Source: Planctomycetota bacterium (lineage in GTDB: Bacteria; Planctomycetota; Planctomycetia; Planctomycetales; Planctomycetaceae). Taken from it: DNA of 5,363 nt. Positions 5,233-5,363 of the stretch are shown here, in pieces. The stretch spans positions 1 to 5,363 of the forward strand of contig JAQBZS010000589.1 of assembly GCA_027622115.1 (NCBI GenBank), given 5' to 3'. The notes under the pieces are model-generated. The model worked only from the letters and a program-made list of their open reading frames with translations, searched no databases and was not told the DNA's origin. The translations under genes and the position numbers were made by a program. Each line of letters starts with the position of its first letter. The stretch's first letter is position 1.

Positions 5233-5363
5233 CGCGGATTATTCATGGTCGTAGGGTGCTGTCGAAGCAAACCGTGATGGTGGTGCGTCTTCGGTCTCGG
5301 TTAATGGTGTTTTCGACTTGCAGCGCGATTTCGACGTGAATTGGTTTGCTGATGACGCACCAA
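5233..5363. other. Right-edge sequence with interleaved inverted repeats
   Basis: I recognise no gene. AGCAAACC (5266-5273) pairs with GGTTTGCT (5343-5350), and TGGTGCGTC (5281-5289) pairs with GACGCACCA (5354-5362). The two pairs interleave (A-B-A'-B') rather than nest. The segment may belong to a mobile or repeat element continuing beyond the window. Confidence 0.35.

Overview
The window looks like a chromosomal accessory region of a planctomycete, probably of the Pirellulales type. It is GC-rich. It carries a fragment of the DUF1501 family, which is typical of planctomycetes, several palindromic repeat elements, and a large DUF4062-NACHT-FGE protein. Only two genes are substantially intact: the NACHT gene on the minus strand (320-3565) and lipoyl synthase lipA on the plus strand (4139-5041). 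They are divergent, separated by about 570 bases of gene debris and repeats.

Left part (1-540). Positions 16-221 hold the first ~65 codons of a reverse transcriptase of the diversity-generating retroelement (DGR) type. It is broken by a 5-bp tandem duplication and truncated before any catalytic motif. It converges on the 3' end of the NACHT gene. That 3' end encodes a C-type-lectin-like FGE (formylglycine-generating-enzyme/sulfatase-modifying) domain. Its last segment, at 409-525 on the minus strand, has the hallmarks of a DGR variable repeat: a run of Asn and other NNC codons ending in an Asn-Ile-Gly-Phe-Arg-Val-Val block. A frameshift in a TG-rich tract (519-532) puts this segment out of frame with the rest of the gene.

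Middle part (540-3565). The minus-strand gene reads DUF4062, then a NACHT P-loop NTPase, a helical region, and the FGE domain. This is the layout of signalling or conflict NTPases with a diversifiable sensor domain. Two unrelated palindromic elements (1707-1800 and 2776-2838) lie inside the coding sequence and are read through in frame.

Right part (3566-5363). The intergenic stretch holds a DUF1501 C-terminal fragment (about 3836-3952), a hairpin-rich repeat (3984-4073) and a hairpin (4096-4117) just before lipA. Downstream of lipA, 5113-5229 encodes the end of an HRDC-like domain joined directly to an FGE variable-repeat-like piece. HRDC proteins are known DGR accessory proteins, so retroelement debris appears on both sides of lipA. 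Taken together, the window suggests a decayed or scrambled DGR that once diversified a NACHT-FGE protein. No complete reverse transcriptase and no cognate template repeat is visible here. The template, if it survives, should lie just left of position 1 or elsewhere in the genome.
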